A stretch of DNA of 64,000 bases from Amaurobius ferox (taxonomy: Eukaryota > Arthropoda > Arachnida > Araneae > Amaurobiidae), in assembly GCA_951213105.1 (NCBI GenBank), contig OX578146.1, positions 56,613,069-56,677,068 on the forward strand. Direction: 5' to 3'. Below, piece after piece: positions 1-10,962 of this stretch (position 1 is the stretch's first letter; each line of letters starts with the position of its first letter). The position numbers and the translations under genes are program-made. Under the pieces are notes generated by a model that was given only the letters and a program-made list of their open reading frames with translations, was not told the origin of the DNA and did no database searches.

Positions 1-1680
1 AGAAAGCCCCCGGTCTTGATAAAATTAGCAATCGCATCATCAAGAATCTCCCGGACCTGTATCTCTGCTGGATCACCATGATGCTGTACCATATGTTGGA
101 ACGTCGCTTTTCCCCCCAAAGTTGGAAAACCGCTGTCATTCTCCCTATTCCAAAATCAAGTCAAAATCTCTCGCTTGCCGAGAACTTCAGACCAATAAGC
201 CTACTTTCTAGCCTCTCGAAAATCTATGAATTGGTGTTGCTCAAGCGTTTGAATAGTTTCTGCCGTTCGAAAAATAATTTGATACCTGACCAGCATGGAT
301 TCTGAACTGAGCATTCAACGCAGTCCCAACTTATGCGTGTTGTTGAAACTATCCATCAAAACGCTACCATCAGACAGTATACTACCATAGTATTTTTCGA
401 CGTGGCTAAGGCCTTTGATAAAACTAATCTGCCTGGGCATATTTCCAAGTTAGTGCGACTTGGCATTTCGACTCAACTTTCGACCATCATCAACTCGTAT
501 CTTACTAATCGTTTCTTCTATGTGCGAGTTGATAAAACTCTCTCTTCAATCAGCCCAATCAGGGCCGGGGTTCCTCAGCGAGGAATTCTGAGTCCTCTCC
601 TCTTCAATATTCTCATCAACGGTATTCCAATCATACCACAAGTCCAGCTCGCCATCTTTGCGGATAACACAGCGCTTATCGCTCGTAGCCGCTCACAACA
701 AAACGCAATCAACACACTCCAAAGTTACATTAAGAATAGCCTTGAGCACTGGCTCGTTACCTGGAGAATCAAAATTAACGCGACCAAAAGTGCAGTAGTC
801 ATCTTCAAACCGAACTATCGAGAAGTCAACCATAATGTTGCATTAAATATGTTCAACGAACCCATTCTCTTTTCCCACTCTGCTAAGTATTTGGGCGTCT
901 CTTTGGACGCCCATATGACTTACAGGGAGCACATCAAGTCTAAAATTGAATCTGCGAGTAAGATCTATAGAGCCCTTTTACCCCTTCTCGGTAGGATATC
1001 CCACCTTTCCCTGGAAAACAAGCTAATTATTTACAAACAGATCATCGTACTTGGCTTGTAGTATGCCTGCCCAGTATGGGGGCGGCTGCAAACATCCGTA
1101 TTGGAAAACTGCAAAAATTTTAAAATAAAGTCATACTATGCATTGTTAATGCTCCTAGATACGTCCAGAATGAAGTAATTCATCACGATTTGAAAATCTC
1201 TGGCATTGCAGAGTGTATTGGGCTTCTCACTCAAAATTTTTACGAGAAAAACTACAGTAGACCTTGTATGAGAGGCGTTGATCAGATCTACGATCCGAGC
1301 GCGCCTTCCTATCTTAGGAAGCGCAGGCCTCGACACATTCTATTTGGTTCTAACGAGACCAAGTGGAAAAAGCGTCAATTCCTAGTCCCTCAAACAGGTA
1401 GGTGTTTCCTAGTTTTTCAACTCCCTTTTCTGATCGAAGATAGATGGCGCCACTCCGATTCAATGACTTAGCGCTTTTCGACCCTTCTTTCATGGTCCTG
1501 CTACAGGCCAATAGTATGGCTAGCAATTGCCAATCGCGTTTGCGTGTGTACGGTACTTACGTCCACGTTCGTAAAAATTATTCTAGCATTTGTATCAATT
1601 TAATCAGTGCAAAACTGTTAATGAACTTTAAATCTCTGTGCATCATCCTGCAAATTAAACCTTCATACTGCAAACTTAAA
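1..1680 (+). pseudogene. Jockey-clade LINE reverse transcriptase, degenerate, cut by window edge
   Basis: The translation shows the ordered motifs of a Jockey-clade non-LTR reverse transcriptase: SWKTAVILPIPK, NFRPISLLSSLSKIYE, FFDVAKAFDKT, AGVPQRGILSPLLFN and FADNTALI, then a tail region with LRKRRPRH near 1,310. This enzyme would make cDNA by target-primed reverse transcription. The 5' part lies outside the window. The copy is dead: a TGA interrupts the frame at 303-305, the catalytic FADD has become FADN (about 660), and a stop plus frameshifts break the region after 1,060. The tail aligns with the minus-strand element at 13,060-15,168, so both belong to one family. The 3' untranslated part probably runs to about 1,800 but its end is not sharp. 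Class is secure; lineage within Jockey is not. Confidence 0.88.
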
Positions 1681-1799
1681 CTGTAACTTTTTTTCGTGAG
1701 GGAGATAGACTTGTGCCTTCTTGCGGCACCTTTTCGGGAAAACTGCTAACTTTTAAAAATTTGTAAATCTTAAACTGTATTTAGTATATCTTAGTAACT

Positions 1800-2842
1800 T
1801 AGCTTTAAACTGCATATTTTTCTAAAACTGAATCATTACTGTCCAATCATTTCTGATTGGTCCTAACCATAGCCCCTCCCTCCTTTCTACCTACTCGTCA
1901 GATCAGCCATCCAAGACAGCATCTATACCTCATCTATATTCGAAGCAAACAACTTCACTTGAGCAGTCTCCAAGGAGAAGAGTGCATATTGCTATACTTC
2001 AAATCCGCACCATCAAATGGACTTGTAATCACATTCGATGTTGGGTTGAGTGTCATAGACGCAGGCACCCTGTAAGAAATCGTCTTGGCTCTTGGTTTAA
2101 TCATATTTACTGCGACCGTAATTGTCGCAGCTTACCGGATGTAAGAACAGACAGAACGGCGAAACAGATGAAGGAACGAAATCTTGCATTATATTTAATA
2201 TACTTTTGAAATATTACCGGCATATACTAGGGAGACACTATACATATTTGACTTTTTACTTGTTGTAATATCAAATTTTGTGTTTTTGTGTTACGATAGA
2301 ATAAATTTTAATGTTATTATTGAGCCAAACTACAGGTTGTTAATATGGCTACCTTCGAAACCTATGACACTTCAGACAGTATATAATATGAAATAAAAAT
2401 TTAGACTTCATATTGCAGAGTTAGTTTCAACACGAAATGTTATTTTCATTTTTTTGTACTTTTCCTTCATAACTTTTGAACCTGCAGAAATGTTAATTTG
2501 AAATTAAACCATATGTTAAAAATTTTAAACTCTCCCATCTTTTTTGTATTTATTGTAAATTAGAACGAATAACGCGTCATTGCGTTAGTGCTAAATAATC
2601 AACTACTATGTATAATTAATTAAATAAATTCCCGCTATTTAGAGAATACATTTAAACACAATTTAAAATGGCTTCTAAATTGCACGTTCAAAAGCACACA
2701 TCTTCTCCGCAAAAGCAAATAATTTAATAAATAAATTGAAGGAATAATGTGATGGAAGGTGGACTAAAATCTTTAGCAAATACTATTCTGTTCTTCATAG
2801 GCGGGCATGCGCAGTAAAATCCACTGGTAAAAGTTTGAATCC
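1800..2842. other. AT-rich stretch without recognised gene
   Basis: No convincing coding sequence. It includes a dispersed repeat (2,085-2,450, listed separately) and an NRF1-like word GCATGCGCA near 2,806. A short palindrome (CTGCGAC, 7-nt spacer, GTCGCAG) lies near 2,110. Confidence 0.5.
2085..2450 (+). repeat. dispersed repeat, inverted partner at 29,690-30,030
   Basis: The stretch with GAAATATTACCGGCATAT, GGTAGCCATATTAAC (read on the other strand) and the words around CTTCATATTGCAGAGTTAG reappears in reverse orientation at 29,690-30,030 with many substitutions. Family unknown; no coding capacity seen. Confidence 0.6.
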
Positions 2843-3120
2843 ATGCAGCCCATTTCACCGGAAGAATTGGTATTTGCAAAGTATTTACGAACATCCGAGA
2901 AGCTTTTTTATGATCATTCAATAGAACGTGAAGAAGTGAATCCCGTGACAGAGCACATATTCAAATTGATTAACCGTCTAAAGAGTTGCCAGGTCTTGGC
3001 TTTGGATAAAATGCAAGAAATGCAAATCAAACGAAAATATTCGTACGACAAAAACGTCATCAAAAGTGAATTTAATGAATGTAATTTAGTACTTGTTTTA
3101 GCAACATCAATGATATTATA
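2843..3120 (+). pseudogene. Gypsy-type Pol fragment, integrase C-terminal region
   Basis: A 92-residue frame reads EELVFAKYLRTSEKL, then EREEVNPVTEHIFKLINRL, a DKMQEMQIKRKYSYDKN stretch and LVLVLATS. This is the pattern of the region after the integrase core in arthropod Gypsy elements, where a helix rich in K/R is followed by YD(K)N and G(D)LVLVLA. It would form part of the integrase that joins the cDNA copy to the chromosome. Only this end of Pol survives, with no catalytic DDE core. Two further decayed copies follow at 3,180-3,860 and 34,850-35,120, and in both the H1 repeat lies downstream. I infer that H1 is the non-coding 3' part of this retrotransposon. The start at 2,843 is simply the first ATG and has no known meaning. 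Confidence 0.72.
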
Positions 3121-3179
3121 AATTGAAATTTTCGGTATCAAAGTTAGACATAGCTCTGTTATTCATCCACAATCGAAAC

Positions 3180-3860
3180 CTGTTGAGAGGTTTCCTTGAA
3201 CTATCAAGCGCATATGACAAGATTAGAAGCTGAGTCTGATTGGGATCGACACCTTCACTTGGCCACAGTTGCCTTACAACTTTCCGGTAGGTCGGACGGT
3301 CCAGGTTTCAACAACAACAACAACCTTCACTCGGCTACTTCCCTGCCGTCCAAATAGTTACCTTAAACCTTTCTAGTAAGTCGGACGGTCTGGGTCTCAA
3401 CAACAACAACGACAACCTTCACTCGGCCTTAATTGCATCGCGAATTATAATACATACTAGGTACTAGGTTTTTACCGGCAGGTATGGTATTTGAAAAGTA
3501 TTTATGAACGGTCACGACGGCTTCGTTATGAGCATTGAATATGACATGTAGAAGAAGTGAATCCAATGGCAGAGCATATAGTCAAATTGATTAGCCTTCA
3601 AAGAGATGCCAAGCTTTGGCTTTGAATAACATGCAAAACATACAAATTAAACTAAAAAGTTGGTACTACTGAAACGCCATCAAAAATGGAGTTCAAGAAA
3701 GTGATTCAGTGCTTGTTTTATCAACAAAGCCAAATAAACTAGCAATTCACCGGATATGTCCTGGTAGAAATAAAAGCAAAATCTTACAAAATAACATGCT
3801 TTGAATAACATGCAAAATCTTATAAAATACACTGGAAAAATACCTGCGAGAACAGAGAAT
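3180..3860 (+). pseudogene. second Gypsy Pol remnant, heavily decayed
   Basis: In several frames one can follow the same protein as at 2,843. SDWDRHLHL lies near 3,240 (end of integrase core) and VNPMAEHIVKLI near 3,560. A KPNKLAI segment near 3,730 corresponds to the conserved PNKLAVQW-like stretch of this family. The copy carries two SINE-tail insertions (3,265-3,414) at one site. There is no open frame longer than a few dozen codons. Confidence 0.6.
3265..3414 (+). repeat. two tail-only SINE/LINE insertions at one site
   Basis: Two short pieces (3,265-3,322 and 3,337-3,414) carry only the 3' hairpin tail of the SINE family (GGTCGGACGGTC and relatives, then (CAA)n). They are separated and flanked by three near-copies of ACCTTCACTCGGCC (3,251-3,264, 3,323-3,336, 3,415-3,428), which read as target-site duplications. 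This looks like two successive severely 5'-truncated insertions. Confidence 0.75.
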
Positions 3861-4035
3861 AATCAAATTTAATATGTAAATATTCTAAAGCCATGTTATG
3901 AACGGCCTGAAATAATTAAATATATAAATTTTAGTATAGACGGACAAGCAAAGTATTGACTATACCATATGTAGATATTAAATACATGGAAAATAATCCT
4001 AATGCATACGTTTTTATAAGTCTTATTTTTAAAAA

Positions 4036-5355
4036 TATGATGTGAGCAGCACATGACTTTTTTTATATAATGCAATGAATTTACTTCTTTGGCAGTGATT
4101 ATTTCTTTCATCATTAGAGATAACCCGTCAAATTCGTCGCCAAATGTTTCGCTTCTAATCGTCATTTTTATCAATTTGGTAACATTTTCATAAATTTTGC
4201 GACATTTTCGTCAATTTTGCGACTATTGAAAAAGTCGTAAAGTTGGCGATATTCCACCAAATTCGTCGCCATTCCCCAAGCTTCATGTACGGAGAAATAG
4301 GTTATTCTTATAGTAGAAAAATGAGTAATGGAATTCAAATACAAAAGTATTACCGTAGGTATATTCTCTCATGAATGGAAAGAGCTAGATCCACGAGAAT
4401 GATATTTACAAATTTCCCGCATAATGTTATATATGGAAAGTGAACACATTGTTGTGAACGCCTAATATTCTCTCACTGTCGCCTTTTCTTTTGTAGCGTC
4501 TCGAAGACCAGACAGATAATACAGTCCATGACATGAGTATGATGTAAACATGACTTGATCCAAGGATTGTCATAATTTCCGCAGTTCGAAAAAGGGTTGC
4601 CATATTTTGCGATTTATTGTCAATTTGGTGACATTTAGCGACTTCTGGAATGCTGGAGAAACTCAACGAAACATCGATTAGTCTCAGAGATGTGAAGAGA
4701 TTTCCAAAATTGTCAATAGAGAGATTATAAAAAGACTGATCACTCCGTTGGAGTTGAGTTGATGAGTTGACAAGATACGAGCTACATTGGTCTGTGACTT
4801 TTGTCAATATTTTGAGCTGTTTTGTGATATAATTTTCGTGAGTATTTTAATGATAGCTTATTTTGTGAAATTAGGAGAGTATTTAAGTGCTGTTTGATTG
4901 TTTATTGTTCATGTTTGCGTAGTGCATATGGATAAACGTGTTTAGTTTTCCAGGAATTTGGACTCATTCTTATATCCGGAGTGCACACGTGCGATACCAG
5001 AGGATAGGTAGGAACAATATTTCACAACTGTTAACATTTTTTTTTCAATTTTATGTGACTTTTTGAAAAATTTATATAAAAATGTACAATAGTTAGAGAA
5101 CGGATTACGCTAGAGTACAAAAGTTTATGTCAATCGGTTTCTAAGGCAAAATTACATAAGAAAAGATAATCTGCGAAACATTATTAAAAGTTTTGATTTT
5201 CGGTGATTTTTTCAGTGTCTTCCGAACATTCGACTGCGTTCGGTTCGTGTTCAGGGATTCTTGAAACATGCTCTCTCGTCAAACACTCGAATTCGAATTT
5301 TCGACCCCGTCCCAATTATTTATTTATATTTTATAATATGTATATATAAGGAAGT
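4036..5355 (+). mobile_element. family A element, copy 1
   Basis: This non-autonomous element begins TATGATGTGAGCAGCACATG, a variant of the TCTGATGTGGGCA start seen in other copies. It has internal TTGGCGA/TCGCCAA words, then CTCGAATTCGAATTTTCGAC, and ends near ATATATAAGGAAGT. It sits in an A-run of the H1 repeat; the third H1 copy near 35,316 (TCAAAATAGTGAAC) gives the empty site. No protein is encoded. Terminal hairpin, short subterminal inverted repeats and lack of a clear target duplication suggest a Helitron/Helentron-like class, which is inference. Confidence 0.72.
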
Positions 5356-6061
5356 GATTTTGTACTTGACAAACATTTAAACACTGAACAAATTCATGGG
5401 CTTGAAGTAGTCTATAGTAATAAAAAAAATAGTATGTCTATATGCTTGCTTGTACCCGATGTCGTGCGATATCTACTGCACTTACGCACTTACAGGCCTG
5501 ATGTTTTTTACACAGTTGCATACCTTAACTAATGCACCTCAAAGCCATTTTTTCAAATATTTAATTAGATTTATTAAATGAAAATTCTTTTTCAAGTATT
5601 CAAATCGGCTTTTTAGCGACAACAATAGAGAAAATATTTTTTACCGCATCTTTATAATACGTAGCAACGTAGCAATAAGCATTATTGTTCGATAGTTAAG
5701 AATAGCCCGATACCCAGCTTCGCTTCTGAATATACTTTTTATATGTGACAACGCAAAATGCGGTATTCTGCGGTGTTTGACTTCCAGGCCGTCCGTTCAG
5801 ACAAATGACACTTTATCTGATCATTCTATTACGTGCTGATATAAATTTTATGTGCAAATAATGGTTTATTACCGTAGAAGTGCATAGAAGTGCATAAAGT
5901 CAAGATGATTGTACTGACGTAGTTCTTTATAATGCACGTAGTAGAGCATGGAGTACAAATGGGACTGTTTATGAAGCTATTGGATGAGAAAGGAAGCTGA
6001 TAGATTTCGACCGATCGCTGGAAATCTATATACATAAAATTGAAAATATGTTTATATATGT

Positions 6062-6071
6062 GTGCATGTGT

Positions 6072-6120
<49 letters not shown>
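6062..6120 (+). repeat. (TG)n microsatellite
   Basis: A near-uninterrupted run of TG dinucleotides within H1. The other H1 copies show only short TGTGTG remnants here (about 36,310 and 45,121), so this is a local expansion. Confidence 0.95.
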
Positions 6121-6124
<4 letters not shown>

Positions 6125-6892
6125 TGTTTGTTTGTCTCATCATAACGTTAGAAAGGCTGACCCGAATTTGCGTAGATTTGGAATAGCCCCACTTAACATT
6201 TTGTCCAGGGTTCGAATTTCTAGGATCAGGAGTTATCCAGATAATAATAACATGAAACATCAATTATGCATAAATCATTGATTGTAAGATAGATTCTAAT
6301 TGAAATGCATTTTTTAAACATCTCTAAAATGTGATACATTCAGAGCTCATAGTTTTAAAATTATCACAGTACTACAGTCATTTATTATATCTGAATACAT
6401 AAAATTTTATCAAAACAGACAATGCTAGTTACACAAAATGGACGTTATTCAAATGACGTCATCGAAATATAAATGCCGCTCTGTTCAAAAGCAATGAATA
6501 GTCCATTCATATCACTTATATTCCGGACACCAGAGCTAAATAATGTTGAGTAAAAAAGTTCAGTAATTCTTATACAACCCATCTTACAATCGTTTGATTG
6601 GTTTACATTCTACATGCTATAGTACTATGGCGTTAAAATAATGCTTAGATGTGGAATAAACAAAGGCTAATGAACAATTAAAATAAAAAAAATATTGTAA
6701 TTGCGTTGGCGCAGCATTTAAATACACAAACAATAACCAGAAATAAAATGGTTTTACGACGAATGCAACACTACATATAAATTTTAACGATCTTCAAACA
6801 TCTACGTATATACAGCGGAAAAAAAAGAAGCCATACTTTATTTTGCAAAGAATCAGGTAATCTCTTCATATATTGTTTCATATAATATGGGT

Positions 6893-6952
6893 TGAAGACC
6901 CAGACCGTCCGACTCGTCCAGAGGACTAAGAGCAGCTATTTGGACGGCCGGG
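6893..6952 (-). repeat. 60-bp tail-only insertion with 14-bp target duplication
   Basis: Read on the minus strand this is only the SINE/LINE 3' hairpin: GGCCGTCC, a short loop region, GGACGGTC, then TGGGTCTTCAAC. It is flanked by perfect 14-nt copies of CATATAATATGGGT (6,879-6,892 and 6,953-6,966). The third H1 copy at 36,573-36,586 keeps the single, uninterrupted version. Confidence 0.9.
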
Positions 6953-7015
6953 CATATAATATGGGTGTAATTTTTATTTCAATATTTATATAAAAACTAC
7001 ACAACATATTATGAT

Positions 7016-7397
7016 AGGCCAACGGCCGTACCGTGCTGAAAACACCGGTTCTCGTTAGCTCACCGAAGTGAAGCAGCATCGGGCGCGGTTAGTACTTGGT
7101 GGGTGACCACCTCGGAACGCCGCGTGCTGTTGGCCATCTCGGGTGCGGTATCCCCGTGGTTTGCGCGCTAGATTTGCACGCTGCCACAAATGCCGCCGTG
7201 TTCATGCGGAGTACGATCACGTTAAACATGTGGGTCCGTAAGTCCTTCCGAGAGGTTGGTGGTAGGGGAAGGAGGGTACGGTCCCTGTGGATGCCTCCCC
7301 CACTGGGTTCCGGTCTAAATTGGGTGGCACTTCCCGGCCGTCCATACAGTTACCTTACACCTTTCTGGTAGGTCGGACGGTCTGGGTCTCAACAACA
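7016..7397 (+). mobile_element. 5S rRNA-headed composite SINE, copy 1
   Basis: The first ~117 nt (7,018-7,134) resemble 5S rRNA, including ACACCGGTTCTCGTTAG, a CACCGAAGT(G)AAGCAGC stretch, GGGCGCGGTTAGTACTTGG and CCGCGTGCTGTTGGC. This head would supply an internal RNA polymerase III promoter. A shortened tRNA-like segment (7,138-7,195) follows, then the body shared with the tRNA-headed SINEs, then the hairpin tail and (CAA)n. Flanking copies of ACAACATATTATGAT (7,001-7,015 and 7,398-7,412) are the target duplication. The 91-residue open frame inside it is chance; an identical one lies in copy 2. Confidence 0.9.
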
Positions 7398-7685
7398 ACA
7401 ACATATTATGATGGAATTTTTTTTTCACATTTCATGTAATAATTTTAATATATCCTGAAATTTTAGAAGCAATTTGTGAATTTTATCTCCTCTTGAAAAT
7501 ATTTGAAGAATTAAGGCCTATAGGGTTTAATGTATTTAATTTTTTCAACTCGTGATAAATCAGAAACTAATTGGGTGATACTATTCATTTTCATTCATTG
7601 CAAGAACATAGTAAAATGCCATTTCAGTAAAGTTATTTTTACAAAAGTTATCACGCGAACGGACAGACAGATAAGCAGTCAGAAT

Positions 7686-7775
7686 GGTCAGAATGGTCTC
7701 AAAGGTAGAGAGTCGTCTGGCCAGTTCCGAGAAACGGGGTTAAATTCCCAGTTGGGGCAGCAAAGCTCTTTAGAA
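7686..7775 (+). pseudogene. tRNA-like segment inside H1, decayed
   Basis: The segment aligns with the clearer copy at 47,206-47,281 (tRNA-like A-box and B-box words). Here the A-box half is damaged and only GAGAAACGGGGTT and GGGGCAGCAA are clear. Not a functional tRNA gene. Confidence 0.5.
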
Positions 7776-9360
7776 AATAACCTGCTGGAAGTTACACATA
7801 TTCGTTGAGACTAATTTGACGCAGCTGTGGACTATTACTAGTGAGTTCATGTGAAAAATCACTGGAAATATTTCATTCACGGAAAATTGCTAAAAATCAA
7901 ATATCTTTAAATTTGACTTTTTTATTTCAATGATGTCTTCAGAATGCTTAATTTCAGTATAAATTTTATATAGTATTATTTAATTTTGAAGAAAGATTCA
8001 AAATTATATTATTAAATTAGCTGTCGTTTATTTACCTGACAGAAGAATTATGGCGAAAGCACTAAGGTTCGGTTAGGCCGAATAATTTCTTTCAGGAATT
8101 TCTGGCCGGGCGAGGGGGCGAAGGAAATTTTAGGCAAATCAAATTTTCTATTTGCCCTATATAAATATATCTAAATGACGTGTCACAGAAATATAAACTA
8201 GGTTAACATGAAATGTCTCCCGAGGGGACCTCGCCCCCCCCCCCCGGTGGAATGACTAAAAGGAAAAACTGGACCTAAATATACGCCTACGAAGAAACTT
8301 TATTGTACATATGGAACTTTTACTCTAGTATAATATTTGTTATTTAGCTGAAAATTATAAAATAAGACATAAATATTGTGCACAAAGTGCTATTATTGCG
8401 AAAAGGTATTTAAAAATGCCGTAATTCCTTACTTTATGAAAAGTGAATAACGAAAACAAACCCAAATCGTCATACATGTGCTTCTTGAAATTCAGCAAAC
8501 GCTAATAACGTGCGTAAATTACACTTGAAATAAAGTTGATATGTATCAATCAGGTACTTAGCCACATCCACATTTGGCGACTCCCATTTTGTGGTCTCCC
8601 ATGTTTTCCTTCGGAATTTTCTTGATACATTGGAAATAGTATTTATTTGGGGAAATTACGAAAGGCGAGGGAAAATCTCTAATCATCTGGTTTCTTTGAG
8701 TAAAAGTATTAAACATTAGCCATTTGGGCGGTTTTTAATAAAGCCTAAAACGTATACAATAAAAAATGTATTTATTTCTATATGTTCCATATGCACCGGT
8801 AATATTTAAAAAATATATAGTACATAATAAAGGCTGTAGTTTTACCAGGGAGAACCCCCGATAATAACTTCAATCTAGAAAGCAGCGCTAAATGCAGCTG
8901 CAGATAATTTAAATAATTGGAACATTATCCCCTCCGGAATACGTTATTTGTCTAATAACCAAATAATTATTTAACACTAAACCTACCACGATATATGTCA
9001 ATATTTATTCTTCTCTTGTTTATATTTTTTACCGAGACATATATGCAACTAGACCTACCTAGTCATTAGACCCGTGTAAAATATTGTGTTATGAAATCAT
9101 TTCTGCTATTGCATAAGATTTCAGCTTTTTTGCATTATACTTGTTGGTACCTATTGAGTGTTAGATTTCAGTTTTAGTTTGACAGTTTCAAGTTATAGTA
9201 CTATTTTGTGAGTCCATCGTTCTTATTTTATTTTTGTGTCAATAATTCTTATTCTATGAAAGTCGAAAAATTCAGGATATTTCAAATTATTAGAAAAAGT
9301 AAATAATATAGGTGGAGAGTGTTTGTTATCCACTGAAGAGGAACTGACTATCTGAAAGTG

Positions 9361-9557
9361 AAGTGGATAACATTGAACAACATGATCACTCATTTGACAC
9401 TGCGGACGGATGCGCATCCTCAGGAACAGATGATGAAGAAGAGAATATTTTGAATACGCGTAGAGGACAAAAGAGAACGATATCGTTATTGAGTTCCAAA
9501 ATTGAAAGTGATGTTGAGGATGCGAATGTATCGAAATGCGTAGAAGACATACAGTAA
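9361..9557 (+). pseudogene. acidic N-terminal piece of a piggyBac-like transposase
   Basis: A 64-residue frame rich in D, E and S (for example GTDDEEENIL) and ending in TAA lies just inside the left end of the piggyBac-like element. Acidic disordered N-termini are usual in this transposase family. The related stretch at 53,830-54,020 keeps the same words. No catalytic residue is present here. Confidence 0.5.
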
Positions 9558-9659
9558 ACGTTAACAAATTCAGGTTCAATTTAATGTGTGGGAAAAAAGT
9601 GCCAAATAACATATTGGAAAGAAAACAAAGCTATACAAATATATTCCAAATGCAAAAAA

Positions 9660-10414
9660 TCTGATGTGGGCAGCACATGACTTTCCTTATATAATGTAAT
9701 GAATTTACTACTTTTAGAGTAAAAAAAATAGGTTTTTCTTATAGTAGATACTAATATTCTTTCCAAGATATTGAATTTTCGACAATTAGTCGTCATTTTC
9801 ATTGATTTAGCGTCATTTTTATCCATTTGGAGAAATTTCTGTTAGTTTGGCAGCAATTAAAAATATCGCCAAGTTGGTGACATTCCGCCAAAATCTCGCC
9901 AAGCGTTATGGACGAAGAAATAAGTTATTCTTACACCAGATAAATGACTATTGGCGTTCAAATACAAAAGTATTACTTAAAGTATCATTTTTCATGAATG
10001 GAACGAGCAAGATCCACGAGAATGATGTCACCCAATTTATCGCATGGTATTACATAAGAAAAGTGAACATGTTTCTCAATAGGAAATATATTTTTTTATT
10101 TTATATGACTTTTTGATAATTTTTTGGAAAAATGTGCAATATCTCGAGAATGGTTCATGTTAGCGTTCTAAAATTTATGTCAATCGTTTTCTAATAAAAA
10201 TTACATAAAAAATATCTATTTGCGCAACTTTATTAGCAGTTTTGATTTTTACACTATTTTTTCAAAATTTCCTTCGAAACTTTAGGGGGGTTCTGGACAC
10301 GCGATTGTGTATAAAAGCAACATACTTCCAGTGTTTACGGATTGTGATTTTTGTACCAAATTTTGTTCAAATCGGTCCATTTGTTCGTCAGTTATCGTCT
10401 CCACAGGCTCACTG

Positions 10415-10445
<31 letters not shown>

Positions 10446-10962
10446 TCCCTTCAAAAATGTTCGATTCGTGATCAGGAATGTCTGAAACGTGCTGTCCCGC
10501 CGAAAACTCGAATTCGAATTTTCTATCCCGTCACAATACCTTCTTTATACATTATGTATATAAGGAAAGTAATAGGTCTTACCCATTAGTATAAGATCTT
10601 ACCCATTTTTGAAATAAAATAGGAAAAAAGATCATAAAATATAACTATTATCAAATAACTGTTATCAAATACTAAATATTATCAAATGTGCGAGTGTTTT
10701 ATAAGTTATCTTATTTAGAAAGAAATAGGCACCACTGTTTAGGTCCATTTGTTCGTCAGTTATCATCTTCACAGACTCACTGACACACACACACACACAC
10801 AGACATCACTTCAAAAATGTTTTATTCGTGATCAGGGATGCTTGAAACGTGCTCTCCCGTCGAAAATTCGAATTCGAATACAGTTTATGCGTCGAAAATT
10901 CGAATTCGAATTTTCGACCCCGTCACAATACTGCCCTTATACATTATGTATATAAGGAAAGT
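9660..10962 (+). mobile_element. family A element, copy 2, with two 3' ends
   Basis: It starts TCTGATGTGGGCAGCACATG right after an A-run (9,654-9,659) and ends TATAAGGAAAGT. The piggyBac copy at about 54,130 (GCAAAAAATATGTGTG) gives the empty site. A first complete 3' end occurs at 10,570. Some 170 bp of unrelated sequence follow, then a second partial body (from about 10,743) with (CA)n, GTGATCAGGGATGCTTGAAA and a second hairpin end. The short inner repeat GAAAATTCGAATTCGAAT is also doubled. Confidence 0.8.

Larger units (their letters stand above)
5356..8970 (+). repeat. H1 dispersed repeat, copy 1 (interrupted)
   Basis: This long non-coding repeat aligns collinearly by eye with 35,320-37,846 and 44,541-47,503 plus 50,126-51,304, and in part with 15,690-19,746 and 55,506-56,215. 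Shared landmarks include CTACTGCACTTACAGG, CACCTTATCTGATC-like words, GTTGGCGCAG, CAGCGGAAAA and TAACCAAATAATTAT. Gypsy integrase remnants lie upstream in copies 1 and 3, so it may be the 3' part of a Gypsy-like element. It carries a tail-only insertion, a 5S-headed SINE and a tRNA-like segment. Confidence 0.75.

Noticed and set aside
5829..6263. 144-residue minus frame with a long HTHTHT run
   Set aside because: It is the (TG)n microsatellite read as codons within H1.
7018..7134. A functional 5S rRNA gene
   Set aside because: It is fused to SINE body and tail and flanked by a target duplication; two copies at equivalent repeat positions show it is a retroposon head.
7096..7371. 91-residue open frame identical at 46,394-46,669, and similar frames in every SINE (MWVRKSFREVGGRGRR...)
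   Set aside because: They lie wholly inside SINE bodies; the identity reflects recent SINE copying, and the frame starts in the 5S-like or tRNA-like head. No protein is implied.
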